Source: Sinomonas atrocyanea (GTDB lineage Bacteria > Actinomycetota > Actinomycetes > Actinomycetales > Micrococcaceae). Taken from it: 64,000 nucleotides of DNA. Position numbers and translations under genes: made by a program. Location of the stretch: NCBI RefSeq assembly GCF_030811715.1, contig NZ_JAUSRH010000003.1:124001-188000 (forward strand). Reading direction: 5' to 3'. Positions 54,769 to 63,521 of this stretch are shown here, piece after piece (position 1 is the first letter of the stretch; each line of letters begins with the position of its first letter). The notes beneath the pieces are model-generated. The model saw only the letters and a list, made by a program, of their open reading frames with translations. It was not told where the DNA came from and ran no database searches.

Positions 54769-57700
54769 TTGCACCTCAAGACCCTGACGATCCGAGGCTT
54801 CAAGTCGTTCGCCTCGGCCACGACGTTCGAGTTCGAGCCCGGCGTGACCGCCGTCGTCGGGCCGAACGGCTCGGGCAAGTCGAACGTCGTCGACGCCCTG
54901 GCCTGGGTCATGGGGGAACAGGGCGCCAAGACCCTGCGCGGGGGCAAGATGGAGGACGTCATCTTCGCCGGAACGGCGGGGCGGCCGCCTCTCGGACGTG
55001 CCCACGTGTCCCTCACGATCGACAACGCCGACGGCGCCCTCCCCATCGAGTACGCCGAGGTCACGATCTCGCGCACCCTCTTCCGCTCGGGCGGGTCCGA
55101 GTACGCGATCAACGGCAGCCAGTGCCGGCTGCTCGACATCCAGGAGCTCCTCTCCGACTCGGGGCTCGGCCGCGAGATGCACGTGATCGTCGGGCAGGGC
55201 CAGCTCGACCGGGTCCTGCACGCGACTCCCGAGGACCGGCGCGGGTTCATCGAGGAGGCCGCGGGCATCCTCAAGCACCGCCGACGCAAGGAACGCACCG
55301 TCCGCAAGCTCGAGGCGATGCAGGCCAACCTCTCCAGGCTCGGCGACCTCACGGCGGAGCTGAGGCGCCAGCTCGGGCCGCTGGGCCGGCAGGCGCAGGT
55401 TGCGCGCCGCGCGCAGACCATCCAGGCCGACGTCCGGGACGCCCGCGCACGGCTCCTCGCCGACGACATCGCGACCCTGCGCGCCGCGATGGAGCAGGAG
55501 GAGGCGGATCAGAGTGCGCTCGATGCCCGCCGCGCCGCCGTGGAGGGCGGGCTCGACGCCGGCCGCCGCGCCCAGGCGGACGTCGAGCGGTCGGCCGCCG
55601 CGGCGACCCCGCGCGTCAACGCCACCCGCGACACGTGGTACCGCCTCTCCCAGAGCCGGGAGCGCCTGCGGGCCCTGGCTTCCCTCGCCGACGAGCGCCG
55701 GCGCCTGCTCGGGTCCTCGGAGCCTCCGGTCCGTGGCCGCGACCCGGAGGCCCTCGAGCGGCAGGCACGCCAGCTGCGTGCCGAGCTCGAGGCCGTCGCG
55801 GACGCCGTGGAGGTCCGGGTCGAGAGCCTCGCCGAAGCCGAGGATGCCCGCACCTGCGCAGAGGAGGCCGCCTCCGCCGAGGACCGCCGCCACACAGCGC
55901 TGCTGCGCGCCCAGGCCGACAGGCGCGAGGGCCTGGCCCGGCTCGCCGGCCAGGTCGCAGCGGCCCGCAGCCGCGTCGAGTCGGCCGAAGGCGAGGTCGG
56001 GCGCCTCCGCGAGACGCTGGCCGGTGCCGCCGAGCGGCAGCGTGCGGCGGCGGCCGAGTACATGGCCCTCGAGTCGCAGATTGCCGGGGTCGAGGCCGGC
56101 GAAGAGGACCTCGACACCGCCTATGAGGAGGCCGCCGCGGAACTCGAGGAGGCTGAGGCCGAATGCGAGTCCCTCCTCGAGCGCCGGCGGCGCGCCGCCT
56201 CGGACAAGCAGGCCCAGGAGGCCCGGATCGAGGCGCTCCTGACGGGATTCAAGGACCGCGATGCCACGGCCTCCGTGGCCGCGTCCGCCGCCGGGGTGCT
56301 CGGCCGGGTCGCGGACCTGGTCCGCGTCGAACCGGGGTTCGAGGCCGCCGTCGCGGCGGTCCTCGGGCCCTTCGCCGAGGGCCTCGCGATGGCGGGGGCC
56401 CCCGAGGCGGCGGAGGCCCTCGCGGGGCTCAAGACGGACGACGCCGGGCAGGCGGCCCTGCTCGTCGGCTCGCCCCAGACGAGCCGCGCGTACCCGGAGG
56501 AGCGGATCGGCGACGAGATGCGTACCCGAGACGGGGAATCGGGGGCGAGATCCGTACCCGGAACGCAGGGGGTGGAGGGGGAGCGCCCGCACAGGACAGA
56601 GGCCGTGCCCGCCCTGCCGCAGGGCGCCCGCTGGCTCGCAGACGTCGTCGACCCGGAGGCGCCCGTGGCCGCCGCGGTCTTCCGCCTGCTGCGGGACGCC
56701 GCCGCGGTCCCGACCCTGCAGGCCGCGGTCGCGCTGGTCGCCGAGCACCCGGGTCTGGCTGCCGCGACGCCGGACGGCGACCTGGTCACCGCCGCGGGCC
56801 TGCTCGGCGGCTCTGCCGGTGCCCCCTCGACCATCGAGCTGCAGGGACTCCTCGACTCCGCGCGGGACCGCCTCGCCGACGCGCAGGCAGAGCACGAGCG
56901 GTGCGGCTTCGCCCTGTCCGGCGCGCAGGAACGGGAGCGCGAGGCCCGCGGCCGCGCGGAGGCCGCCCTCGCCGCGCTGCACGACTCGGACGCCCGCTTC
57001 GCGGCGGTGGCCGAGAAGCTCGCGGCCCTGGGCACCCAGCTGCGCGGCGCGGAGGCCGAGGAACAGCGCCAGCGCGCCGCCCTCGAGACCGCGCGCACCC
57101 AGCTCGAGTCGGAGCAGGTCGCGCTCGAGGCGGCGGCCGAGCGGCTCGAGCTCGCCGAAGAGGCGCCGGATGCCGAGGAGCCCGACTCCTCCGACCGCGA
57201 CCGGCTCCAGGCAGAGGCGTCCGCCGCCCGGGCCCGCGAGCTCGAGGCCAGGCTCGCCCTGCGCGCCGCGGAGGAGCAGCACCGCACCCTCGAGGCCCGC
57301 GCCCAGTCGCTCGAGCGGGCCGCGGAATCCGAGCGGCGCGCCGCTGAGGAGGCCCGCCGCCGGGCCGAACGGCGCGCCCGGGAGGCCGCGCGCGCCGGCG
57401 CCGTAGCGGCCACCGCCAGGGAGGGCCTGTCCCGGCTGGACGGTGCCGTCGAGGCGGCCGCGGGCGAGCGCGACGCGGCCGAGGCACACCGGGCGGAGCT
57501 GGACGAGCGCCTCGGCACCCTGCGCCGGCGCAACGACGAGCTCGCCCGCGAGCTCGGCGACCTGAATGACGCCGCCCACCGCGACGAGCTCGCGCGCGCG
57601 GAGCAGCGCCTCCGGCTCGAGGCGCTCGAGGAACGCGTCGTCGACGAGCTGGGCATGGCGGCGGAGGACCTCGTGCGCGACTTCGGCCCACACCGGCCCG

Positions 57701-58455
57701 TGCCCGTTCCGCGGGAGGAGGGCGGGGACAAGTGGGCCGCGCTCCGTATCGAGGTCGACGATGACGGCAACCCCGTCCTGGACGGCATCCCGTTCGTCCG
57801 GGCCGAGCAGGAGAAGCGGTTCAAGAAGGCCGAGCGGGACCTCGCCGCCCTCGGCAAGGTCAACCCGCTCGCCCTCGAGGAGTTCGCGGCCCTCGAGGAG
57901 CGCCACCGCTTCCTTGCGACGCAGCTCGAAGACCTCCAGAAGAGCCGCAAGGACCTCCTGCAGATCATCGCCGAGGTGGACGAGCGCGTGCAGCGCGTCT
58001 TCGCCGAGGCCTTCGCCGACACCGCGGTCCAGTTCGAGCGGGTCTTCGGCCGGCTCTTCCCGGGCGGGGAGGGCCGGCTGGTCCTGACCGATCCCGAGGA
58101 CCTCCTCACCACCGGGATCGAGGTCGAGGCCCGGCCGGCGGGCAAGAAGATCAAGAGGCTCTCGCTCCTCTCCGGAGGAGAGCGCTCGCTCACGGCCGTG
58201 GCCCTCCTCGTGGCGATCTTCAAGGCGCGGCCCTCGCCGTTCTATGTCATGGACGAGGTCGAGGCCGCGCTCGACGACACGAACCTCGGCCGGCTCATCA
58301 CGATCTTCGAGGAGCTGCGCGAGTCGAGCCAGCTCATCGTCATTACGCACCAGAAGCGCACCATGGAGGTCGCCGACGCCCTCTACGGCGTGTCGATGCG
58401 CGGGGACGGCGTCTCGACGGTGATCAGCCAGAAGCTCGAGCGTGTCGAGGCGTAG
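54769..58455 (+). CDS. smc: Chromosome segregation ATPase SMC
   Basis: This 1,228-residue SMC loads on DNA with ScpAB to compact and separate chromosomes. Walker A GPNGSGKSNVVDALAWVMGEQ is near residue 25. Two coiled coils (about 165-500 and 690-1010) flank the hinge (about 505-690), and the C-terminal head has LLSGGERSLTAVALLVAIF and the Walker B region YVMDEVEAALDDTN. Start is a TTG with GAGGAG 12 nt upstream. The hinge contains an unusual inserted segment at about residues 574-600 encoded by a 32-bp repeat (56488-56560) also found downstream of ftsY. Length is slightly above the usual 1,190-1,200. Confidence 0.95.
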   Translation: MHLKTLTIRGFKSFASATTFEFEPGVTAVVGPNGSGKSNVVDALAWVMGEQGAKTLRGGKMEDVIFAGTAGRPPLGRAHVSLTIDNADGALPIEYAEVTISRTLFRSGGSEYAINGSQCRLLDIQELLSDSGLGREMHVIVGQGQLDRVLHATPEDRRGFIEEAAGILKHRRRKERTVRKLEAMQANLSRLGDLTAELRRQLGPLGRQAQVARRAQTIQADVRDARARLLADDIATLRAAMEQEEADQSALDARRAAVEGGLDAGRRAQADVERSAAAATPRVNATRDTWYRLSQSRERLRALASLADERRRLLGSSEPPVRGRDPEALERQARQLRAELEAVADAVEVRVESLAEAEDARTCAEEAASAEDRRHTALLRAQADRREGLARLAGQVAAARSRVESAEGEVGRLRETLAGAAERQRAAAAEYMALESQIAGVEAGEEDLDTAYEEAAAELEEAEAECESLLERRRRAASDKQAQEARIEALLTGFKDRDATASVAASAAGVLGRVADLVRVEPGFEAAVAAVLGPFAEGLAMAGAPEAAEALAGLKTDDAGQAALLVGSPQTSRAYPEERIGDEMRTRDGESGARSVPGTQGVEGERPHRTEAVPALPQGARWLADVVDPEAPVAAAVFRLLRDAAAVPTLQAAVALVAEHPGLAAATPDGDLVTAAGLLGGSAGAPSTIELQGLLDSARDRLADAQAEHERCGFALSGAQEREREARGRAEAALAALHDSDARFAAVAEKLAALGTQLRGAEAEEQRQRAALETARTQLESEQVALEAAAERLELAEEAPDAEEPDSSDRDRLQAEASAARARELEARLALRAAEEQHRTLEARAQSLERAAESERRAAEEARRRAERRAREAARAGAVAATAREGLSRLDGAVEAAAGERDAAEAHRAELDERLGTLRRRNDELARELGDLNDAAHRDELARAEQRLRLEALEERVVDELGMAAEDLVRDFGPHRPVPVPREEGGDKWAALRIEVDDDGNPVLDGIPFVRAEQEKRFKKAERDLAALGKVNPLALEEFAALEERHRFLATQLEDLQKSRKDLLQIIAEVDERVQRVFAEAFADTAVQFERVFGRLFPGGEGRLVLTDPEDLLTTGIEVEARPAGKKIKRLSLLSGGERSLTAVALLVAIFKARPSPFYVMDEVEAALDDTNLGRLITIFEELRESSQLIVITHQKRTMEVADALYGVSMRGDGVSTVISQKLERVEA
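56488..56560. repeat. 32-bp repeat array inside smc
   Basis: Units start at 56488, 56520 and 56552 (partial) with the shared element GCGTACCCG and, between, GACGAGATGCGTACCCGAGA. The period is 32 bp. The reverse complement of the same element, with the same period, forms the array at 59807-59882. Here it is translated as a stretch rich in Arg, Glu and Gly within the SMC hinge. Confidence 0.85.
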
Positions 58456-58509
58456 GCCTGGCCGCCCGGCCGCCGGGCGCGGCCGCCGCCCTGTGAGAAG
58501 CTAGGAACC

Positions 58510-59730
58510 GTGACAGACCTTTCCGCCCTGCTGCCCGTCATCATCATCGTCGCGATCGTGATCCTCGTCGTCGCCGGGGTCGTCATCGGCCTCGTGAGCG
58601 GCCGCCGGAAGAAGATCACCTACACCGGCCCCCGAGACGCCAACGACCAGGTCGTCGCCCCGCCCCGGCCCGGCACTTCCGAGGCCGACCAGGCCCCGCC
58701 CGGGGGCGTCGGCACGCTGCCGGCTCCGGCCGAGCCCGCGGGCGAGGCGCCCACGGAGGACGTCCTCGACGAGGCCGTCGTCGAGCGCGTCCCCACCGAG
58801 ACGCCCGCCCCGGTCGCCGGCCGGCTCCAGCGCCTGCGCGAGCGGCTCGTCAAGAGCAACAGCCTCTTCGGCAAGGGACTGCTGGCCCTGCTCTCGAGCG
58901 ACAGCATCGACGAGAACGTGTGGGACGAGGTGGAGGAGACCCTCCTGCTCGCGGACATCGGCACGGAGCCGAGCCTCGAGCTCGTCGACACGCTCCGCGA
59001 CCGCGTGAAGGTCATGGGCACCCGCAGCCCCGAGGACGTCAAGGCGATGCTCCGCGAGGAGCTCGTCAAGCTCGTCGACCCCTCCATGGACCGCTCGCTC
59101 AAGGTCTCCCGCGCCGACGGCAAGCCCGCCGTCGTGCTCGTGGTCGGCGTCAACGGCGTGGGCAAGACCACCACCGTGGGCAAGCTCGCCCGCGTCCTCG
59201 TGGCCGAGGACAAGGACGTCCTGCTCGGCGCGGCGGACACCTTCCGCGCCGCCGCGGCCCAGCAGCTCGCCACCTGGGGCGCCCGCGTGGGCGTGCCGAC
59301 CGTCAAGTCGGACGTCGACGGCGCCGACCCCGCCTCGGTGGCCTTCGAGGCGGTCAAGGCCGGGATCGAGCAGGAGGTCGACGTCGTGATGGTCGACACC
59401 GCCGGGCGCCTGCAGAACAAGGTCGGGCTCATGGACGAGCTCGGCAAGGTCAAGCGCGTCATCGAGAAGCAGGCAGAGGTGGACGAGGTCCTCCTCGTCC
59501 TCGACGCGACCACCGGGCAGAACGGGTTGAACCAGGCCAAGGTGTTCGGCGAGGTCGTCGACATCACCGGCATCGTGCTGACCAAGCTCGACGGCACCGC
59601 GAAGGGCGGCATCGTCGTCGCGATCCAGAAGCAGCTCGGCGTGCCGGTCAAGCTCGTCGGCCTCGGCGAGGGCCCCGACGATCTCGCCCCGTTCGACGCC
59701 GAGGGGTTCGTGGACGCCATCCTCGCCTGA
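58510..59730 (+). CDS. ftsY: Signal recognition particle receptor FtsY
   Basis: This 406-residue GTPase docks SRP-ribosome complexes at the membrane. It begins with a real membrane helix ([23 protein letters not shown]), as in other actinobacteria, followed by a Pro/Ala/Glu linker and the NG domain. G1 is [17 protein letters not shown], then [20 protein letters not shown] and [10 protein letters not shown]. The GTG start is close to AGGAACC. It ends the long yceD-to-ftsY operon. Its last codons are partly duplicated downstream (59718-59773). Confidence 0.95.
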   Translation: MTDLSALLPVIIIVAIVILVVAGVVIGLVSGRRKKITYTGPRDANDQVVAPPRPGTSEADQAPPGGVGTLPAPAEPAGEAPTEDVLDEAVVERVPTETPAPVAGRLQRLRERLVKSNSLFGKGLLALLSSDSIDENVWDEVEETLLLADIGTEPSLELVDTLRDRVKVMGTRSPEDVKAMLREELVKLVDPSMDRSLKVSRADGKPAVVLVVGVNGVGKTTTVGKLARVLVAEDKDVLLGAADTFRAAAAQQLATWGARVGVPTVKSDVDGADPASVAFEAVKAGIEQEVDVVMVDTAGRLQNKVGLMDELGKVKRVIEKQAEVDEVLLVLDATTGQNGLNQAKVFGEVVDITGIVLTKLDGTAKGGIVVAIQKQLGVPVKLVGLGEGPDDLAPFDAEGFVDAILA

Positions 59731-59773
59731 CGGTACATCCTCGCCTGACCGGCACATCCTCGCCTGACCGGCC
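59718..59773. repeat. 18-19-bp repeat over the ftsY stop codon, 3 copies
   Basis: CATCCTCGCCTGACCGG(C/T)A-type units start at 59718, 59736 and 59755. The first covers the last codons and the stop of ftsY, the other two follow it. The array thus looks like tandem copying of the gene's own 3' end. Confidence 0.75.
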
Positions 59774-59806
59774 CCACCCGGCCTCGCTCCACCCGGGCCA
59801 CCCCAC

Positions 59807-59882
59807 CGTCTCGGGTACGCATCTCGTCGCGGTTCTCCCGTCTCGGGTACGCATCTCGTCGCGGTTCTCCCGCCTCGGGTAC
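59807..59882. repeat. 32-bp repeat array downstream of ftsY (inverted relative to the smc array)
   Basis: Units start at 59807, 59839 and 59871 (partial). The first two are identical over 32 bp and contain CGTCTCGGGTACGCATCTCG, the reverse complement of the smc element. The 250-base gap 59731-59981 holds nothing else but the 18-19-bp repeat before it and the terminator after it. Confidence 0.88.
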
Positions 59883-59913
59883 ACCGGGCGACCGGGTGGA
59901 CCAGACGCACGAC

Positions 59914-59944
59914 GGCGCCCGCCTCCTTCCCGGGGGCGGGCGCC
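59914..59944. terminator. Bidirectional terminator between ftsY and the MFS gene
   Basis: GGCGCCCGCC and GGCGGGCGCC form a perfect 10-bp stem across an 11-nt loop. It lies between convergent genes. The left arm is preceded by GCACGAC, shared with other hairpins in the window. Confidence 0.65.
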
Positions 59945-59981
59945 TCGCGCGTCCGGCGGCAACCTTGGCGGCAGCGCAGCT

Positions 59982-61226
59982 TCAGGGGGCGTCGGGGCGC
60001 TCGGCGGCCAGGTCCTCCGGGTCGGCGGCCGGCGCCGCGGGCGCGCTGGCCGGCGTACGCGTGGCCCACAGCGGCACCGCCGCGAGGAGGCACGCCCCGG
60101 AGACGGCGAACGCCCACCCGTACCCGAGGCCGTCCGCCAGTGCGCCGGCGGCCAGCGGGCCGAGGATGCTGCCGACGTCGGAGGCCATCTGGAACACGGC
60201 GAGCGGCCGCCCGCCGCTGCGGCCCGAGCCGATCGTGTCCGCCACCGTCGCCTGCAGCGAAGGACCGAGGAAGCCCGCGCCGAAGCCCGCCGCGACGGAG
60301 AGCGCGAGGAACACCGCCTCGGATCCGCTCGCGCCGAGGAACGCCGTCGGCAGCGCGGTGCCCACGAGGCCCACAACGGCCACGGGACGCCGGCCCCAGC
60401 GGTCCACGAGGCGCCCCGTGAACGTCAGAGCAGCCGCCGTGCCCCCGGCGTAGAGGGCCAGCGCAAGCCCGGCGGCCTGGGGTCCAGCGCCGAGGGCGGC
60501 CGTGGCGAACAGGGGCACGAGGGCCATCCGGATCCCCAGCGCGGCCCACCCGTTGGCGAAGTTCGAGCCCACGGCCGCCCGGTAGGGCGCATGGGCGAGG
60601 GCCTCTGCCAACAGGAGCTGGGGCCGGGCTCCCGTTCCCGTGCGCGCGGGCGCCGCGGCCCTGCGCCCGAGGAACGAGTGCACCACGGCGGCCGCGACCA
60701 CGAGGGCCCCCGCGTAGACGAGGAACGGCACCCGCAGCCCGAAGGCCGCCAGGAGCCCGCCGATCACCGGCCCGGCGATGTTGCCCAGCAGGAACGAGGC
60801 AGCGTAGAGGCCGCTCACCCTGCCCCGGGCGTCCGGCGGGGCGAGGCGCACGATCAGCCCCGAGGCGGAGATCGTGAACATCGTCGACCCGATGCCGCCC
60901 AGCCCCCGAACGGCCAGCAGCGTCCAGTAGTCGGGGGCGAACGCGCACGCCGCGCTGGAGGCCGCGACGAGGAGCAGGCCCGTGACGTACACGGGCCGCT
61001 CGCCCAGCCTGTCGACGAGGGACCCCGCCGCAGGCGCGAGGACCAGCCGGGCGAGCGCGAACGCGCTCACGATCACGGAGGCCGCCGTCGCCCCGACGCC
61101 GAAGCTCGTGGCCAGCTGCGGCAGGACGGGGGCCACGAGCCCGAAGCCGACGGCGATGACGAACGCGGCGGCGACGAGGACCCAGACGTCGCGGGGCACC
61201 GGCGTCCGCGGGGATGTGCGGGGCAT
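59982..61226 (-). CDS. MFS transporter, drug-resistance type
   Basis: A 414-residue transporter with twelve predicted membrane helices. The first half has VLVAAAFVIAVGFGLVAPVLPQL and the motif-A-like loop LVDRLGERPVYVTGLL between helices 2 and 3; the second half repeats this as LVDRWGRRPVAVVGLV. These are features of DHA1-type exporters; the substrate is unknown. The ATG at 61226 has TAAGGT 6 nt upstream, so the message is probably leaderless. It is divergent from amtB. Confidence 0.88.
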   Translation of the reverse strand: MPRTSPRTPVPRDVWVLVAAAFVIAVGFGLVAPVLPQLATSFGVGATAASVIVSAFALARLVLAPAAGSLVDRLGERPVYVTGLLLVAASSAACAFAPDYWTLLAVRGLGGIGSTMFTISASGLIVRLAPPDARGRVSGLYAASFLLGNIAGPVIGGLLAAFGLRVPFLVYAGALVVAAAVVHSFLGRRAAAPARTGTGARPQLLLAEALAHAPYRAAVGSNFANGWAALGIRMALVPLFATAALGAGPQAAGLALALYAGGTAAALTFTGRLVDRWGRRPVAVVGLVGTALPTAFLGASGSEAVFLALSVAAGFGAGFLGPSLQATVADTIGSGRSGGRPLAVFQMASDVGSILGPLAAGALADGLGYGWAFAVSGACLLAAVPLWATRTPASAPAAPAADPEDLAAERPDAP

Positions 61227-61294
61227 GGGACCACCTTAGCGACGGGGCACGACGGCGGCACGGCGGGCCGCGCGCCCGTCCCGGGGGGAGGGGC

Positions 61295-61363
61295 GAAACA
61301 TCATGGAAACGCGGGCGTGACAGCCCCTTAACGCCGGGGAGCAAGATGTAACGGGCGTGCAAT
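61295..61363 (+). promoter_or_regulatory. GlnR-like operator cluster upstream of amtB copy 1
   Basis: Six half-sites can be read: GAAAC (61295), GAAAC (61306), GTGAC (61317) and TTAAC (61328) at exact 11-bp steps, then GTAAC (61348) and GCAAT (61359), again 11 bp apart. This is the (G/T)NNAC-N6 pattern of actinobacterial GlnR, which activates ammonium transport genes under nitrogen limitation. GlnR itself is not in the window. Confidence 0.6.
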
Positions 61364-61475
61364 GTGGGCCGCCTGCGGCGGAAACACCACGGGAGGAATC
61401 TGTTCTCAGCGGCCCACGGGCGCCGGGAACGGCGCAGGGCCGGGCAGGTCCCGTTCCATCCCTGAAAGGCACACC

Positions 61476-62867
61476 ATGACCCCCACCCTCAGCGCGGGAG
61501 ACACCGCCTGGGTGCTCGCCTCGGCAGCGCTCGTGCTGCTCATGACGCCCGGGCTCGCGTTCTTCTACGGCGGCATGACGCGCGCCAAGTCGGTCCTGAA
61601 CATGATGATGATGAGCTTCGGCGCCATCGCCCTCGTGGGCGTGCTCTGGACCCTCGTCGGCTACTCGATGTCCTTCGGCTCCGACTGGTTCGGCGGCCTC
61701 GTCGGCAATCTGGACAAGTTCGCCCTCCACGGCATCCTCGCCACGGGCAACGGCATGCAGCTCGCCGGGACCATCCCCGAGCTCGCCTTCGTCGGCTTCC
61801 AGGGCGTGTTCGCGATCATCACTGTCGCGCTCATCTCCGGCTCGATCGCGGACCGCGCCAAGTTCGGCGCCTGGATGGTCTTCGCGTTCTTCTTCTCGAT
61901 CCTCGTCTACTTCCCGGTCGCGCACTGGGTCTTCGACGCGAACAAGGACGCCAACGGCAACTTCATCGGCGGCTGGCTCAACGGTCTCGGCGTGATCGAC
62001 TTCGCAGGCGGCACGGCGGTCCACATCAACGCCGGCGCCGCAGGCCTGGCCCTCGCGCTCATCCTCGGCCGCCGCAACGGCTTCGGCAAGGACCCCAACC
62101 ACCGCCCCCACAACCTGCCGTTCGTCATGCTCGGCGCGGGCCTGCTGTGGTTCGGCTGGTTCGGCTTCAACGCCGGCTCGGCCCTGGGCGCCAACGGCGT
62201 GGCCGCGTTCGCCTGGATCAACACGCTCGTCGCCCCGTGCGCCGCGGTCCTCGGCTGGCTCGTGGTCGAGAAGCTGCGCGACGGCCACGCAACCTCGCTC
62301 GGCGCCGCCTCGGGCGCGGTGGCCGGGCTCGTTGCCATCACCCCGGCCTGCGCCGCGGTCTCACCGCTGTGGGCGATCGTCCTCGGCGTCCTCGCCGGCG
62401 CGGTCTGCGCCCTGGCCGTGGGCCTGAAGTACCGCTTCGGCTACGACGACTCACTCGATGTGGTGGGCGTCCACCTCGTCGGCGGCATCATCGGCACGCT
62501 CTTCATCGGCCTCGCTGCCAACCCCGGCGCGCCCTCGGGCGGCCAGGGCCTCTTCTACGGCGGCGGCTTCGAGCTCCTGGGCAAGCAGGCCCTCGGCGCC
62601 GGCTCGGTCCTGGTGTACTCGTTCGCCCTCTCGCTCGCGATCGGCTGGATCATCAGCAAGACCATGGGCTTCCGGGTCTCGAGCGAGGCCGAGGAAGCCG
62701 GTGTGGACATCGCCCTGCACGCCGAGACGGCGTACTCGGGCAACAGCATGGGCGGCTCGTCCGGGTCGGCGTTCCACCCGCTCGGGGCGAAGAACGAGGC
62801 AGAGGTCGCGGCGTTCAACGCGGACGACCTGCTCACTGAGGCAGCACGGAAGAAGGTCCAGGCGTGA
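61476..62867 (+). CDS. amtB: Ammonium transporter
   Basis: This 463-residue membrane protein conducts ammonium. It opens with DTAWVLASAALVLLMTPGLAFFYGGM and the family motif RAKSVLNMMMMSFGAIA, and carries FAGGTAVHINAGAAGLALALILGRR and FNAGSALGANGVAAFAWINT, with conserved pore histidines (VHINAG; VGVHLVGG). Eleven membrane helices are expected. The ATG at 61476 follows GAAAGG by 7 nt. The glnK start overlaps the stop (GTGA). Four GlnR-like half-sites at 11-bp steps, plus two more, lie upstream. Confidence 0.95.
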   Translation: MTPTLSAGDTAWVLASAALVLLMTPGLAFFYGGMTRAKSVLNMMMMSFGAIALVGVLWTLVGYSMSFGSDWFGGLVGNLDKFALHGILATGNGMQLAGTIPELAFVGFQGVFAIITVALISGSIADRAKFGAWMVFAFFFSILVYFPVAHWVFDANKDANGNFIGGWLNGLGVIDFAGGTAVHINAGAAGLALALILGRRNGFGKDPNHRPHNLPFVMLGAGLLWFGWFGFNAGSALGANGVAAFAWINTLVAPCAAVLGWLVVEKLRDGHATSLGAASGAVAGLVAITPACAAVSPLWAIVLGVLAGAVCALAVGLKYRFGYDDSLDVVGVHLVGGIIGTLFIGLAANPGAPSGGQGLFYGGGFELLGKQALGAGSVLVYSFALSLAIGWIISKTMGFRVSSEAEEAGVDIALHAETAYSGNSMGGSSGSAFHPLGAKNEAEVAAFNADDLLTEAARKKVQA

Positions 62868-63202
62868 AGCTCATCACCGCGATCGTCCGCCCCGAGAAGC
62901 TCGACTCCATCCGCGAGGGGCTCGAGGCCTACGGGGTCCAGGGCCTCACGGTCAGCGCGGCCAGCGGGTACGGCCGACAGCGCGGGTACACCGAGGTGTA
63001 CCGCGGCGCCGAGTACAGCGTGGACCTGGTCCCCAAGGTGAGGATCGAGGTGCTCGCCACCGATGACCAGACCGACGACATCCTCGACGTGCTCATCACC
63101 ACCTCAAACACCGGCCGCGCGGGGGACGGCAAGGTGTGGACCGTGGACGTGCACGAGGCGATCCGCGTCCGGACGGGGGAGCGCGGGGCGGCGGCGATCT
63201 AG
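62864..63202 (+). CDS. glnK: Nitrogen regulatory protein P-II (GlnK type)
   Basis: This 112-residue signalling protein binds ATP and 2-oxoglutarate and blocks AmtB when nitrogen is ample. The T-loop tyrosine for adenylylation or uridylylation is Tyr51 in RGAEYSVDLVPK, and TGRAGDGKVWTVDVHEAIRVRTGERG closes the nucleotide site. The GTG overlaps the amtB stop, the usual amtB-glnK coupling. No glnD lies before the next amtB copy. Confidence 0.96.
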   Translation: MKLITAIVRPEKLDSIREGLEAYGVQGLTVSAASGYGRQRGYTEVYRGAEYSVDLVPKVRIEVLATDDQTDDILDVLITTSNTGRAGDGKVWTVDVHEAIRVRTGERGAAAI

Positions 63203-63221
63203 GCGCCCCGAGCGCCGCGGA

Positions 63222-63261
63222 GGGCGGACGACGGCGGGAACCCACCCGCCGTCGTCCGCCC
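63222..63261. repeat. REP-like palindrome, copy 3 (between glnK and the second amtB)
   Basis: The arms GGGCGGACGACGGCGGG and CCCGCCGTCGTCCGCCC pair perfectly over 17 bp around the loop AACCCA. The inner 10 bp are the core shared with copies at 29265 and 33806. It follows glnK by 20 bases and can also serve as terminator. Confidence 0.85.
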
Positions 63262-63332
63262 GCCTCGGGGACGCGGCGGCAGCAGGAGGCAGCGGGCGGC
63301 CGACCCGCAGGAGGGCCAAGGGGCGAGGGCGC

Positions 63333-63401
63333 GAAACACGCCGTTAACACGGCCGTGACGAACCCTTAACCCCGGGGGGATTCCTGTAACACGAGGGCAA
63401 C
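63333..63401 (+). promoter_or_regulatory. GlnR-like operator cluster upstream of amtB copy 2
   Basis: GAAAC (63333), TTAAC (63344), GTGAC (63355), TTAAC (63366), then GTAAC (63386) and GCAAC (63397). The offsets 11, 11, 11, 20 and 11 are identical to those before the first amtB. Flanking bases differ, so the operator grid itself is conserved. The rest of the spacer (63262-63521) shows no other feature. Confidence 0.6.
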
Positions 63402-63521
63402 ACGGACGGAGCGGACCGGTAACACCGCCACGGGATTCTTGTTCAGGTGGTCCCGCAGACCGTCGCCGGGGACGGCGGACGGGGGCCGAGAACCGTGAAC
63501 GTCCCTCGAAAGGCCTCACCC

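Noticed and set aside
54508-58350. Very long open frame (about 1,280 codons) antisense to smc, and similar long frames opposite leuB (28018-31173), ilvD (13571-16345) and ftsY (58501-61362)
   Set aside because: In DNA this GC-rich, stop codons are rare in the shadow frames. The encoded sequences are low-complexity Arg/Gly/Ala/Pro or Glu/Val runs without domains, and the opposite strand carries well-known enzymes.
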